A stretch of 64,000 nucleotides of DNA from Adineta steineri (GCA_905250115.1 CAJNOI010000012.1:368435-432434), one strand, 5' to 3'; positions 21,038 to 33,226 are shown, counted from the first letter of the stretch. The notes: generated by a model from the letters alone, not told the origin. Numbers and translations: made by a program.

Positions 21038-23176
21038 TTACAATTTCTCCTTTACACGTTCAAGATTATCTTTTCGTAACTGTAAAATTGGATCATCCGC
21101 TGAAAGTGAACATAGTCCAACTTCAATCGCACGTTCCAGAAATGAACAAGCTTGTGTATGATTATTCATATTTTCATAGGTTACACCGATATTATTGTAA
21201 GATTCACCAAAATCAGGATGATTTTTTGGTAATACTTTTTCTCGAATTGCCAGAGCTTTTTCATGATTTAAAAGTGCTTTTGGTTGATCAGACATACGAT
21301 TATATACTAAACCGATATTGTTATACGATTCTACTAAACCAAGATCATTATCAGGAAGTATTTTTTGTCGAATTTCAAGTGCTTTTTCAAACGAAGCTAA
21401 TGCTTTCGTACAATTATCAGTATTATAGGACAATACACCAATATCCATTAAAGCAACAACTAAGTCCGGATGATTTGGAGGAAGAAATTTCTGATTAATT
21501 GCAAATTCTTTTTCAAAATATGACAATGCTGTAGGACAATCATTCGCAGCAACATATAATAAACCAATATTCCCATAAGATTTCGCTAAATCTAAATGAT
21601 CGGAAGGAAGTAATTGTTCACGAATCTTTAAAGCTTCTTTATGAGATAAAAGTGCTTTTGAAGAATTGTCAATTTTTGAATAAGCCGTTGCAATACCATA
21701 ATATAAATTTGCTAAATCAAGTTGATTAATTGCTGGATTTTTCTGATAGATCATTAATGCTTTTTCATAAAATGTTATTGCTTCAGAATATTTTTCTCGT
21801 TTATATTCAATCCAACCAAGTTGTTCATAAATCGATGCTTTTTTATTCATATCTTTCGTTTCTTCTAATAGTAACTGATACACTTGTTCAGCTTTATCAA
21901 AACGATTCATTTTAATTAAAACTGCACCAAATCGATACCATCCATCTTTCTCTGAATTATTTTCTTGTCGAATGTAATTCATTAATGCAATATGATCTTT
22001 ATCTTTTTCATTGATAAGACTTAAATGTACTTCTTGAAGTCGATTACTTGATGTTAATCGTTTGATATCATTAATTCGAAATATTGTACCAATTGAAAAT
22101 AAGATTTCATCTTTGATTTCAGAATAATTACTTGATTGAGAAGGATCAATATTCATAACAAACATAATTCCTACTAAATCACTTCGTGCTGAAATATCTT
22201 CTGCAAAATTAAGTGAACCTGTTAAATTCTTATTGGTTAATAAGAAATTATTAAATGAAATTAATCCACCTCGACTTTTTTTTAATTGTTCAAAATCATT
22301 TTTAGTTAAACCTTGTCCATAGTAAACTTTAAAATTTGTTGAAGATGATGAATCACTTTTAGATTGTTCGATTTGTTGATGAAGATCAGCAATAAAAAAT
22401 CCCATACATATTAGAAGATTTCCATTCATTGATCGTAATGCACAGTTAAGCATTGGATTTATGAAACAATGTTTCTTATACCACCATATAGGTGTTTCTT
22501 GACGATATTTGTTCTCGAATTCTTTAACATCAATTAGTTCTTCTTCATTATCTGCAAATAATTCACGACAATACGCAGTAAATTCTTTGATATTTTCATC
22601 GCCGAAATGACGGGTTAGAATAATTTCTTTAAGGAAATGTGTATATACGAATGAAATATCTAATTGATCGAGATTTTTAGTTGAAGGGATAAAACTAAGT
22701 GGTAAAGCATTTTGTTCACAATGTTGAATTGTTTGTTTTAATGTTTCACAGATAAGTGTAGTGTCTGTAAAAATACCTTTGATTTTTGACCAAACTTTAG
22801 TTAAAGATTCATAACGTTGTTTATTGTTACAAAAGATATAAATTGAATCAACTTGTGATATATTATGTATACGTGATATAAATTGTTGTCCAACTGATCC
22901 GAAGATAACAACACAGGCTTTAAGATCATCAAGAGTTTGAGTAAATTCAATGCATTGATCATTATCCGAAAATGTTACACAATTGTGAACTGTATGTTGT
23001 AATTCTGCGATAGTTCGTTGCCAATCTTTGTTTTTAACATCAGTATTGGTGTTTAAACAAATGACGATAGAATTTCGAACTTTTTGACTAATAATACGAC
23101 GTCGTTCAAGACCATGTTCTAAAGTTGTAAGTGATTGATTCGTATTTTTATTATTTACTGAATTTTCAGCACCCAT
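21038..23176 (-). CDS. ART-TPR protein (degenerate ADP-ribosyltransferase fold plus kinesin-light-chain-type TPRs)
   Basis: Single exon, 712 residues from ATG at 23176 (the frame is open further up but without ATG). The start MGAENS fits an N-myristoylation signal. About residues 20-170 form the N-terminal domain of this family; the ART-like domain lies around 225-390 with PIWWYKKHCF, FKVYYGQGL, ISFNNFLLTN and DEILFSIGTIFRI. In active R-S-E ARTs the first position is Arg and the second S-T-S; here they read Y and L-T-N, so only the Glu region is retained and catalysis is doubtful. From about 410 on there are six or seven 42-residue TPRs (YGNIGLLY...A.SYFEK, DHLDLAKSYGNIG), kinesin-light-chain type, which mediate protein binding. 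Its role is unknown; it probably acts as a cytosolic or membrane-attached scaffold. Confidence 0.85.
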   Translation of the reverse strand: MGAENSVNNKNTNQSLTTLEHGLERRRIISQKVRNSIVICLNTNTDVKNKDWQRTIAELQHTVHNCVTFSDNDQCIEFTQTLDDLKACVVIFGSVGQQFISRIHNISQVDSIYIFCNNKQRYESLTKVWSKIKGIFTDTTLICETLKQTIQHCEQNALPLSFIPSTKNLDQLDISFVYTHFLKEIILTRHFGDENIKEFTAYCRELFADNEEELIDVKEFENKYRQETPIWWYKKHCFINPMLNCALRSMNGNLLICMGFFIADLHQQIEQSKSDSSSSTNFKVYYGQGLTKNDFEQLKKSRGGLISFNNFLLTNKNLTGSLNFAEDISARSDLVGIMFVMNIDPSQSSNYSEIKDEILFSIGTIFRINDIKRLTSSNRLQEVHLSLINEKDKDHIALMNYIRQENNSEKDGWYRFGAVLIKMNRFDKAEQVYQLLLEETKDMNKKASIYEQLGWIEYKREKYSEAITFYEKALMIYQKNPAINQLDLANLYYGIATAYSKIDNSSKALLSHKEALKIREQLLPSDHLDLAKSYGNIGLLYVAANDCPTALSYFEKEFAINQKFLPPNHPDLVVALMDIGVLSYNTDNCTKALASFEKALEIRQKILPDNDLGLVESYNNIGLVYNRMSDQPKALLNHEKALAIREKVLPKNHPDFGESYNNIGVTYENMNNHTQACSFLERAIEVGLCSLSADDPILQLRKDNLERVKEKL

Positions 23177-23407
23177 ATGTGATTGATTTAAAAATTCTGT
23201 TAGATGAAAAAATGCGATTAACAATCGTTTTTTTACACACGATTTTATTTCTATTCTGTGTTACTATGAAAACAATCGAAAAAAAACGAATTCTTTTTAT
23301 TGTGTGTTGTTTACAGAAATAAAAGAAGTCATTGAAAAATTTTCTTTACGTCACATGGTAGTGACGTTAAAAGTTGTGAATATATATAGTATTGAATACA
23401 TAAGAAA

Positions 23408-23454
23408 GGATGGATGTGACTTGGGCGAAGATGACATTCACACCCACACCCTTA
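23408..23454. repeat. Telomere-like hairpin, copy 9
   Basis: Left arm GGATGGATGTGACTTGGG, right arm CACACCCACACCCTTA. The stop codon of the dynamin-like gene (TAA, 23454-23452) is formed by the outer end of the right arm. Confidence 0.8.
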
Positions 23455-25677
23455 CATGTATGCTAGACCAACATTCAATGCTTCTTCATAAGCCTGGATG
23501 CTATGTGTCAGCTTATTACGCAGATTGGTTTGTGTGTAAGATTCACGCATGTACTGAACCAGCTGCGACGAAGGCATAGAAGCAACCAAGTGTTGATCCA
23601 TTTTTAAGGCACATTGCGTAATGAAATGATAGTAACAAGTTTGTGCAATTGTATCAGTCATACGCTTTTCCACCACCTAAATGAGAAAGAAAACTTAATG
23701 AATCTTTTATCGAGTATTCTATTTGAAATAGATTAGTTTCAAGAAGCCATAGTGTAAACATAGTCTGTCCAGAATTAGTAGGAATATTTTACTTTGGAGT
23801 ATGAATGTAGTGCAATTTGAATGTCGTTTGCTGCTTGAGCTTCATTCGATACAGGTGCATAAGCAGTTGTATTCATAGAATTTTTAGCCATTGGAGTTAA
23901 TGATGCTTTAACTGATGCTTGATGGTCATCACTTTCCTCTTTGTTCTTCTCCTTCAATTTATTTATCGTGTCCATGTAATAGTGATTCAGTGTAAATACA
24001 CGTCGTTCCGTATCAAGTATTTCCAAGACACGCTCCGATAATTTTTCTTTAACATCGTTAAGCTGTTTAATGACAACTTCTTTTAATCGATCTTTCAGAC
24101 GACGATAAACGTTACTAAATGCATGCTCGAATAATTGTAGCAAGCATTTGGACATATACTCATGCATCTTCTCTACCAATTCATGACAGCAATCTGGCAA
24201 TTTCTGCAATTCTTTTCTGAAGAGTCCGACAATGATTTGGTAACTAGGAAAATTTGGTAGAGAAACACCAGCAGTTCGATCAATTTCACGAAGCACGACT
24301 TTTTGATAGTTGCTTGAAAAAAAATCTGTAAAGCTATTTCTACATTCCTTTTGAAACTTGAGTTGTAAATGATAAATATGATACGCGATATGATCTTCGT
24401 CTTCGTTTGAAAGTGATCCTTCATCAGATTCGAAAAGCGTAAAATTGAAATTGATATCACTGTCGGATTCGTCTTTTACATTCTTGGATGTGGTAGGTAC
24501 ATTGGTGATATTAATCGATGCAACTGGACCGTACTCACCTTTTACATTGTCAGAAATACTCTCCCGATAGATATTAATCATTGATTGAAAAGTAGTCCAA
24601 CATTCACTTTCTGTATTCATCGAAGCTGGGATCTTTTTCAGTTGAGCCTTTTTTTCAGCTATTTGTTTTCTTAATCTTTTGATAATATCTGGAAATGTTG
24701 AACGAATACGCTCTTGTTGAATGGTAGCAAGACGTCTAACTAATTGTTTACTACCTTTGAATTCGTCCGGAAGATGCTCAAATGCTTGTTTATGATCAAT
24801 AAAGAATTGCTCTTCACGTTGTTTCATCTCGTCGAATGAAATATTCTGATCGATCTCATCTTGATTTCGATTGAGTACTGCAACGCACCCTAATTGAAGT
24901 TCCATAGAACCTAAACCACGACCTTGCAGTTTCTCCGCAATACCCTTATCGTATTTGTCGATTTTAGAAACTCCAATTAACTGTCGTTCACATGATGGAT
25001 CGAATACTTTGGCAAGTTTCATCGATTCTGATGTTGTAAAATCGACTGAAGCTGGAATGACGTGTAATACAATCTAAATATACCAAACATAATCGATTCT
25101 TTAAAATGGTAACTGAATTTAACTGTCCGAAAAAAAATAAAAATGTGCTTACCGCGGTAGGTGGCTCAATATATTTATTGATTAAATCCAAAATTTGTTG
25201 ATGAATATTTTCTGCTTGACCTGGTAATGCATTTCGTGTAATGCCTGGTAAATCAATAAGAGTTAAATCATACAAAATATCACGTTTGTATACAGTTAAA
25301 TAAATCGGATTTGCACTAACATTGACTCCTTTACCGGCAATTTCCACTGTCAATCGAGTAACTTCATCGGCAATTTTTGTTAGATCATCAAAACGTTTCT
25401 CAGTAGTAGAACCAACGGCGCCACGTATTATTGCATATTCCTTGTCTTCAGTTGTTTTCATTCGCAACTCTAATGGACAGCGAGTACAAATATTTTGTGC
25501 CCGAGGTAATTGAACACCAGATATAGCTTCCAATACTGATGATTTGCCCACAGATTGGTCACCAACAACCACAATTTCCGGTAGAGTAATCTTTTCTCCA
25601 TGTAAAAGTTCGCGCATCTTATCAATAGCCGATAAAAGACTACGCGATTCAGCACTATTTAATTGTTCACCTAGCAT
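23452..25677 (-). CDS. Dynamin/Mx-like large GTPase (3 exons)
   Basis: Exons 25677-25153, 25073-23793 and 23676-23452 join in frame (676 residues). The G domain shows P-loop GDQSVGKSS (about residue 40), switch region with CTRCPLELRM, DLTLIDLPG (G3) and GVSKID in the G4 position, where dynamins have TKxD. The middle domain/stalk follows with long helices, then a GED-type C-terminus (VEKRMTDTIAQTCYYHFI ... LVQYMRES). No PH or Pro-rich domain is present, so it is closer to Mx and other small dynamin-related proteins than to classical dynamins. These GTPases oligomerise on membranes or ribonucleoprotein; Mx members act in innate antiviral defence, but that role here is inference only. Its last codons and stop overlap hairpin copy 9, so the original C-terminus may be altered. 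Confidence 0.87.
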
Positions 25678-26178
25678 GATGTCTGGAATTTAATATTGTA
25701 ATGAACACTGTTGTGGTGTCTATTCTTATTACTGTTATTTATACATCAGTAACAGTGGGAAAAAACCCAGAATTGTTTTCTTATCAGTATAATTACCTGG
25801 TTACTAGCGAAGGAAAGAAAAATAATAAAAAAACATCGGCATCGCTGAGTTTCATTGTTGCTTGCTTAAATGTATTGTGTTCCTTCAGTGACTTGACTGA
25901 TATATAACACTAAATAAATATTACTTTTTTTTACATTCTTTCACTTTATTCGTTCTTTGGGAAAAAGAGAAGATATGCTTGCAGAAACTATATTCTATGT
26001 TGAGAGTATTGGGATGTTTCATATTTCTTCTTATTAAGAATCGCATTGATTTCATACTAAGCATACATTTATATATCCATCCACGAGAGACAACGAAAGA
26101 ACATGAACGAAAAGGACAATAGGGACGAGCCGTGTTAAAGGTGTGGCTTTGAGATGCTGACAATACTCACACTATCTT
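25678..26178. other. Intergenic region
   Basis: Upstream of the dynamin-like gene. Short ORFs are present but none looks coding. Confidence 0.4.
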
Positions 26179-26224
26179 TAGGGTGTGGGTGTGGGTGAGA
26201 TATAGAAGATATGCACACATCTTG
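26179..26224. repeat. Telomere-like hairpin, copy 10
   Basis: AGGGTGTGGGTGTGGGTGAG on the left; the right arm (ATATGCACACATCTTG) is eroded. Confidence 0.7.
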
Positions 26225-27415
26225 CCACGTCAATATCAATCGTTTTCATAACCTCAAAAATCATAATCTCGATATTTTTCCGTATAAATTAAAATAAAAA
26301 GGGTAAAAAAATGGATGAGAGCGCAAACTCATGACTTACTGATTAAAAAACCGATTGATGAACCGTCTTTGCTAAAGCATCCAATTTAGAAATATAACTT
26401 TTCACTTATTCTATTGTATTATGATAGATAACTAGTAGGGATGTCACTTTATCTTTATTTTTCTTTGAATAGATCACAAAAAATGACGATATTACATTAT
26501 GATTGGTAAATATTCGTGTCGAAATAGTAAACAAGAATAGTAGACTTTCAGATACAAAGAAATTTTTCTTCTAGGATATCACTGTTACTAAAAATAAAAT
26601 TTCATAATTAGTATATTTGAGCCTGAAATAAATCATGATCAAAATCGAAAAGTAAACAAAAGATTGGAAAAGAATTTGATAAGAGATGCTGAATCCTCCT
26701 TGACTGAAACCCATACTCTATATCAACCATTCTGTAGGATCTGTTCTTATGATGAAATTTCAAATAAAAGAAAAATATTTTATTCGTCATTTTAAAATAA
26801 CCATTGAAAATGTAATCAAGTCTAGATCAGAACGAAAAATATTCGCATTACAAGAGATATCAGTTAATATCAATAACTCATATTAAATATTACCATTTGC
26901 AGTCTTAATACATTTTATCCCCATTTAATCTAATTCGATATAGTTTTAAGTATTCGATTATTCTAAATCCTATACCTTATGAAGACTTTATCAATGAGTT
27001 ATTTATAAATAAAGATTTCAAACTGAAACAACACCGTTTGATTTGTTGATGTATGCCACGTCAACTTTCGATTCATCCAAAACAGTATTTCTGTGTCGGT
27101 AATAAATAAAAAAAAATTATCGTTAGTCTGTAACAAAATTCTTCATTGTTTTTCTTATTTACTATATATGGTAATATTATTGTATATAGAAAAAGAATCG
27201 ACTGATGATTCATCAGTAGAACAGAAAAAGTATTGCCCAACAAACATGACGATTGACGTTATTTTGCTGTTCTTACGTCAACTTATATATATATATAGAA
27301 TGATAAAAACGAGATATAAAGTAGTCGACGAAGTGTCGAGCTTCTATACACGAAATTTTAACATTTGTTAACAAGATATTTATTGTATATTTCGAAGATA
27401 ATTTCAGCTGATACC
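26225..27415. other. AT-rich intergenic region
   Basis: No gene or repeat that I can support; it contains a short TA run at 27284-27296. Confidence 0.4.
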
Positions 27416-28109
27416 ATGATGGGATCAAATGTTTGGATGATAGATAAGATGGAATATTATTTGACCAACGATTTAGAAGCAACACGTGAAGAAATCAATT
27501 ATCTCAAACGTTTGTATACTCTGAAAACAAACACTAGATCAGATCCAAGAAAACGTGCAAGTGCATTTTTACCATCTACTATTATCGATGATTTTCTCTA
27601 TCATGGAGATTTCGATCATGCACGAAATATGAATTTATTGAACGAATTAGCTATTAAGCATATTATTAGTGTTTGCAATATTCAATTAGATAAAGAAATT
27701 ATTGATAATTTCAATGTTTTATGGATCAATATTGACGATACACTTTCTGTAATTATTCGAATACATTTCGATCAAACAAATCAATTTTTACTTAGTTGCA
27801 AGGTGAAAGGTGAGAAAGTATTAGTTCATTGTCAAATGGGTATATCTCGGTCGTCTTCAATTGTTCTCGCATATTTAATCAAGTAAAATTCTTGAACGTT
27901 TTTCACATACCAATTATCAATCTTTCTTTTTTCTCAGGTACCATCATGAGAATCTAGTTGATGCTTACAATCATTTACTCAATCGTCGATATATTGCTGC
28001 GCCGAATTTTGGGTTCTTTCTCCAATTGATTCGATATGAAAAGGCTCTCAACAATGACAAGACAGACAACAAAGATTCTATTACAAAAGGATCATGCAAT
28101 TGCATGTAG
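27416..28109 (+). CDS. Dual-specificity protein phosphatase (DUSP)
   Basis: Exons 27416-27882 and 27938-28109 join in frame to 212 residues. The chosen ATG opens MMGSNVWMIDKMEYY; the frame is open further up without ATG. The DUSP core begins with ASAFLPSTIIDDFLYHGDFDHA (here abbreviated from FLPSTIIDDFLYHG), then ISVCNI, and the active site HCQMGISRSSSIVLAYLI with the Cys nucleophile and Arg of HCx5R; the usual Asp acid lies in NIDDT. The C-terminal helix region is AYNHLLNRRYIAAPNFGFF. It would dephosphorylate Tyr and Ser/Thr of signalling kinases or related substrates. The short C-tail (KGSCNCM) could be lipid-modified. No MAP-kinase docking domain is seen, so it is of the atypical type. Confidence 0.87.
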
Positions 28110-28149
28110 GATTAAGCACACAAATTGTGACAAATTTCATAAACAGTTT

Positions 28150-28215
28150 TTCGAAGTAAAATTCAACATTTTCAAAACAGATAATTGCAACCTGATAGAA
28201 GAAAATAATAAAAAA
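28150..28215 (+). repeat. Dispersed repeat fragment shared with 42610-42680
   Basis: TTTTTCGAAGTAAAATTC and the following 40 bp recur in an intron insertion of the hydrolase pseudogene near 42612, with a few changes. It lies just past the DUSP stop. Confidence 0.55.
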
Positions 28216-28249
28216 CGAGACATTAGTTCTAACCAACAGTTTTGAAGTA

Positions 28250-29047
28250 ACATAGGACGATGTATTTTAAATATTTTCTATTTTATTTCACCTGTATTTC
28301 TCTTTTCACAAATGATGCACTTTATTTGGATCAAACTGACTATTCTGTTCGTTTCTACACTGTCATTTGTAACATATAACGGTGAAATGGTAGTTGAAGA
28401 AGATCTGATGTCTTCTTATTCAACATCAATACACTGCTTAAACTAACAGACAATGATATTAATTCATATTGATTCCATGACTATCTAGGTTTTGATGCAC
28501 GTTATTTCAAGTTATTCTGATATTTATTATGTTGCAAAGAAATAGCAAACAGTTCTATCAAATTCCCGATGAATATATTAGTTTTAATGCTCAACACAAA
28601 ATAATTGAAAAATGGTTTCAAGAGAGAGCAATACGCCATGAAATTTCTCTTTCAATAATAATGTAAAATATTGAATATCCAATTTTTCATAAACATTTAA
28701 AATTTGCAATAAATGATTGATTGAAAAAAGATTTTAAATAAAACAAATATTTTCATTATATGAACATTTTTTCTTTTACAATCACAAAAACATAGTGCTG
28801 TTGACTTGAGTATGCGACCCGAACGATTGATGAAAAGCATCGTTGTTTTTTAAATGAAGTTTTCTCGGCTTCATAAATGTCATCCTAATTGAGTATTCTA
28901 TAACGCACTACTTTTCTCACTATATTGCTCGAGTATATTAAAGAGAACAATTACTTTTACTGATCAGGGAAAAAAAGTGGTACCTAACGGTACCTCAGAA
29001 CTATCAGTAACTCTCTTCATTCTTGCTCGTAGGAGATGTCAAAAGTA
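28250..29047. other. AT-rich intergenic region
   Basis: No coding signal or repeat that I can support. Confidence 0.4.
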
Positions 29048-29090
29048 TAGGGTGCGGGGATAAGATTCATTCCACAGCCACACCCTCACA
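29048..29090. repeat. Telomere-like hairpin, copy 11
   Basis: ATAGGGTGCGGGGATAAG on the left and CCACAGCCACACCCTCACA on the right. It lies 380 bp upstream of the ART-like gene. Confidence 0.7.
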
Positions 29091-29466
29091 CGAATCGTCT
29101 CATAGAAAGGGGAAATAAACAAGTTTATTTTATCAGCTATGTGTGAAGAACAAACTATGTCGCAAACATTCTACCATTCAGGGACTTTTTATTTTCAACA
29201 ATGACTCATTACTTGTTCTTCTAACTCTATTAGCTTTGATGAAAAAAAACACTTTTTTTTCATTCCTTTTGCCCACAGAGGAAAAATGATTACACAGACG
29301 GCAGTTTTTTTTCACACAATGGCTCAAAGAATAGATGAAAAAAAAATGACGCACTCAAGAATATAAAAAGAACAAACAATCTTGATAAAGTATAATTTAC
29401 AACACACTGTTGTTAAAGAAAAGTACGATTGTAAAAAATAAAAAAAACACAGTAGAGTATCAAATT

Positions 29467-30849
29467 ATGGCAAACAATGAATCAGTTGATCGTATAAGAG
29501 TAAGTGAAATCTTTGTATTTTAAACTTGGACTAGACTAAAGAGATTTTACAATAGGATGTTACAGAAGAAGCTGACAAAACAAATCCAAATGTTTCATTA
29601 ATTTGGTCATTTGACGATGAGACAGATAACGTCCAATTTATTGCTCAAAGTGAAGAAATATCAACTATCGATGTTCCAAGTTATGGTAAGACCAAATTTT
29701 AGATTGAAAGATTTTCATATATAATGATGATATGCTTTTTATTTAGATTTTACGAAACCTATTGAACGTTTTGATACAGATATCTCATATGATAATGTTC
29801 AAGTTTTTTTCCAAGATATTGGATTCAATAATATCACGATTGATCGATTAAAACCTTATTTTTCTACATTACAAGATTTCGTAGATTATGATATTTTTGG
29901 TATTATTAAACGCCTTGAAATCGATCTTCTCGCTAATGAAGATAGTACGAATAAACTTTCTATAAAAAGCCAACAAGATTTCTTCCAAGTCCTTTGTATG
30001 TTTGGTTTTCGAGATGAATGGGCTCAAACTTACACATGGGCAATGGGTAAAGCCTATGCTGATCAACTTGTCAAAACTTCTATTGAAGAATGTATTCGAC
30101 TACGATTAACACCCTCCAATACAATTCAGCCATTTCCTGACTGGATGACAGGAATAGGAAACAATGAATGGCAAACTTATAACAATTCAGAATTTCGAGA
30201 CGGCAATGACTTTTTCATACGAAAGCAAACACGACAGAATCTATCAGACTCTTATGATAATCTTAATGAAATTGATTTTAATAGTCTAACAAATCGAACT
30301 CGTCCGAATGATGCCGAGCCGCAGTACTGGTTTCACGCCACTGATTGGAATAGTGCAGAAAATATACTGCGAACTGGTGCTGAACGACGCGGAGAAAATA
30401 CGGATTTTTCCAAAGGTCCTGCTTACTATGTAAATAATGATTATCGCGATTGTTATGAGTTTTTATCTAGACGCAATCATAAATTTAAAGGACAACATGC
30501 AATTTTCATCTATGAATTTGATCCTGAATTGTTATCAAATGGACGATATGTTTGTATCGATGAAGAAACACCCGCTAATGTAAAAAGATGGGGAGAAGTT
30601 GTTTTTTCTTGCATAAATAAGAAACAGAAGAAAGAAGTTAACGACATACATGGATGTGATTGCGTATTCGGCTGGCAATGTGCCAACCCTAATGATGGTA
30701 ATCTACAACGAGCTAATAAATCTACTCCCCACATACGGGTACGACAATATGACGGACAATATGCTACGCAACTTGCCATTCGAAGCAATCGTATGTTAGC
30801 AAAAGTCGACGATCATCTAATTGGAGTGGTAATATTTCAACAATTGTAG
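29467..30849 (+). CDS. ART-like protein (PARP/DUF3990-type fold), 3 exons
   Basis: Exons 29467-29499, 29556-29685 and 29747-30849 join in frame (421 residues, start MANNESVDRIR). The N-terminal half is of unknown type, with a helical SAM-like look (VQVFFQDIGFNNITIDRLKP). The second half holds an ADP-ribosyltransferase-like fold: YWFHATDWNSAENILRTGAE (His-containing first strand and helix), TDFSKGPAYYVNNDY (equivalent of the G-x-G-x-Y strand) and AIFIYEFDPEL. These resemble DUF3990 and related ART-like domains; a Glu in the third motif position is not certain. If active it would transfer ADP-ribose to protein, otherwise bind NAD or act as a degenerate ART. There is no signal peptide, so it is intracellular. 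Hairpin copies 11 and 12 flank it. Confidence 0.7.
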
Positions 30850-31085
30850 TTCTTTCAAATTACGGTGCGAATATGTACCAAGTACTCATTCAAGACATTA
30901 ATAAAACTTTTTATTCTTTTTTTGTTAACAATGACTTTTTATAGCTAATTTTGTTAGATTAGAAGAATGATTGTAGATGTGATTATGAACGTTATATTAT
31001 TCTGTCACTCACACTCTCGAGATGATTAAGTTTTTATTGTCCGCTGTATTTGTTTGGTAGTAATTCACATAAATCTTGAGATGAA
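30850..31085. other. Short intergenic region
   Basis: 3' flank of the ART-like gene; nothing further seen. Confidence 0.4.
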
Positions 31086-31133
31086 GCTGGGTGTGGGTGT
31101 ATAGATAGAAGCTCGACGCCCACATCCACATAT
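31086..31133. repeat. Telomere-like hairpin, copy 12
   Basis: GCTGGGTGTGGGTGTATAG and CGACGCCCACATCCACAT. It lies 240 bp past the ART-like gene. Confidence 0.8.
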
Positions 31134-31989
31134 TACCGAACACGAAAATAATTTTACAAGAAGAAAAGAAAGAACAAAAAAATGTTCGATATTCTGACGA
31201 TTAAATACGTATATTCAAAACTTAAAACAGTAATCTTATCTATTAAACTGATGACTATATTTATAAATTTAATTATTTACGAGCTTTAATTTGGTATAAA
31301 ATTCATTACATATTCAACTTGAAATCATAACGCTACACTTCCAGCCGGTATATATCAGTGTACGTATCGTTAGAAAGTGAGCGAGAACAAAATAGTGTCG
31401 AGCAGATAAAACCATGTTCAGTTTCGATAAAGGAAAGGAGAAGAAAAAAAGTAGATATACATTTCTATATTCTTATATGTTATAATGTTGTCTCATAGAA
31501 ACACTGCAACAGTTCATAAAAATAGATTTCGTATTAATCCCAAAACCGCACTTTGTGAGGATCTAAATCTCTCTAACTTATTTTTGTCTTTATCTATTAC
31601 TCGAAAGCAGAAAAAAAATTCTCTACAAGATACACTTATAAAATTTGTGGTATAAGAACGTTAACACCACATTTTTAAATGAGACATGATTCGAAATAGA
31701 TGATCGTAAAAACGGCTGAGAAGGAAGTGAATTGCCATTTGCCTGATTTTTGTAGGAGACTACGGAGATTTCAGGACATACGCTATCGATCAAGCATAGT
31801 TTGATTAAAATCTAAAAGTTGTCATGTGACGAGCATTTTTGATGAGTTGATGACTCGTCTCTTGAAACTATACAGAAAAAAACATTCTTTATTCATTCAT
31901 GAAATTCTTTGAAATATTTCGTTAATAATAACCATTGGCGATGTTAAATTTATTTTTAAGAAAAACGAAGATAAAAAACTCTCTGGTGA
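31134..31989. other. AT-rich intergenic region
   Basis: No coding signal or repeat that I can support. Confidence 0.4.
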
Positions 31990-32911
31990 TCATCGAGCAT
32001 TACAATAATGTTCATTGCAACAACATTCTTTTGAATAAGCTTGACCAGCTATGTAAGATGTGTCACAGTCATTTATATAATTATAACACTCAGTAGTTAA
32101 TTGAGTTCCACGTTGCACACGGGCAGCTCTACCAAGAAGTTGTACTGTCTTTGACTATAAAAATGAAAAAGAAGTATTTAAGAATATATCGAGAGACAGA
32201 GGAAAAAAATATGATTAGATTCTAAACTTACATAACATCGTTCCATTGGATGGCTCATTGCACATTTTATTTGTCCATTGTTATTACAAGAACTATTATT
32301 GGGTTGAAAACATTCACTTCTTTCATTATTGTCATCATTACAAATAAAGCACAACTTTGGTTCTGTTATACGCTCTAAGTAATAAAGATAATAGATAAGA
32401 TTCTTATTTTATCTCATTGAGATAATTCTATTTATTAAATCATTACTGTTGCAGAGATTATCATTCATGCAGCAACATCTTATTGTTTGTACGCCATCAA
32501 TAAGTGTTTCATTTATACATTTGTTATATATATCACGACATGCATCATCATTCCTGTTTTTCAAGCTACGTTCAATACCGTAAATAGTAAAGTTTTTCGT
32601 ATCATAGACAACTGCTTCCTACAGAAAGAGAGTAGTTAATCAGAATTTATTTTCAATTAAAATAAATCTTACATAACATAAATATATGTCTGATTCATCT
32701 ATTGGTGTTTTTTCATCTATTTTAATGCAATGATTTTGATTGCCATCATTATCATTACATGAATAACATTTAAGGGCATGGATATCTAGAAAGAATAAGA
32801 GTATATATGAGAATAATTTTTTATATATATTAAATAAAAATTAATTGAATATTTCTTACTTTGATAATACGTAGAAGAAAGTAGAATAATAAGAAAATAA
32901 TAATTGATCAT
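31990..32911 (-). CDS. Secreted Ly6/uPAR-like cysteine-rich protein with two domains (5 exons)
   Basis: No long ORF exists here; the gene appears only by joining exons 32911-32860, 32785-32673, 32618-32447, 32374-32232 and 32154-31990, each with GT-AG borders and with the frame kept (214 residues). The first exon is a signal peptide (MINYYFLIILLSSTYYQ). Two similar domains follow. The first opens LKCYSCNDND and closes CCCMNDNLCN; the second opens KLCFICNDDN and closes CCCNEHYCN. The CxxC start and CC-x4-6-CN end are the signature of the Ly6/uPAR three-finger fold, and each domain is encoded by two exons, as in that superfamily. Such proteins are secreted or GPI-anchored binding modules; no GPI signal is visible here because the chain ends three residues after the last Cys. 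Partner unknown. Confidence 0.75.
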
Positions 32912-33226
32912 TATACTATTTAGAATCGTGTGTTTAAGACATGAAAATAAAAATTCGATTTTTTATATTGATTTCTTATCTTAAATCTTTGAGAAATAAT
33001 AGCAGATGGATTATTACGCGCATAGCACAATCATTCGAACAAGAAAGTAAATTTATTTTTCGTTGTTTTCTGTAAAGCACATAGATTCTTTCCTACGATG
33101 TCGCTCTACATTTAGAATTTTATTTAAAGATAAGATGTAAACTTAATCTACTTGTTCATCTATTCATAATAGCAAGGAAAAAAAAGAAAATCGGAATACT
33201 ATATGTTTCAATATAAAATAAGATAA

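Noticed and set aside
25322-25513. Plus-strand ORF antisense to the dynamin G domain
   Set aside because: Shadow of the G-domain coding strand.
26608-27371. Short ORFs upstream of the DUSP gene
   Set aside because: No domain, AT-driven; the DUSP start at 27416 needs none of them.
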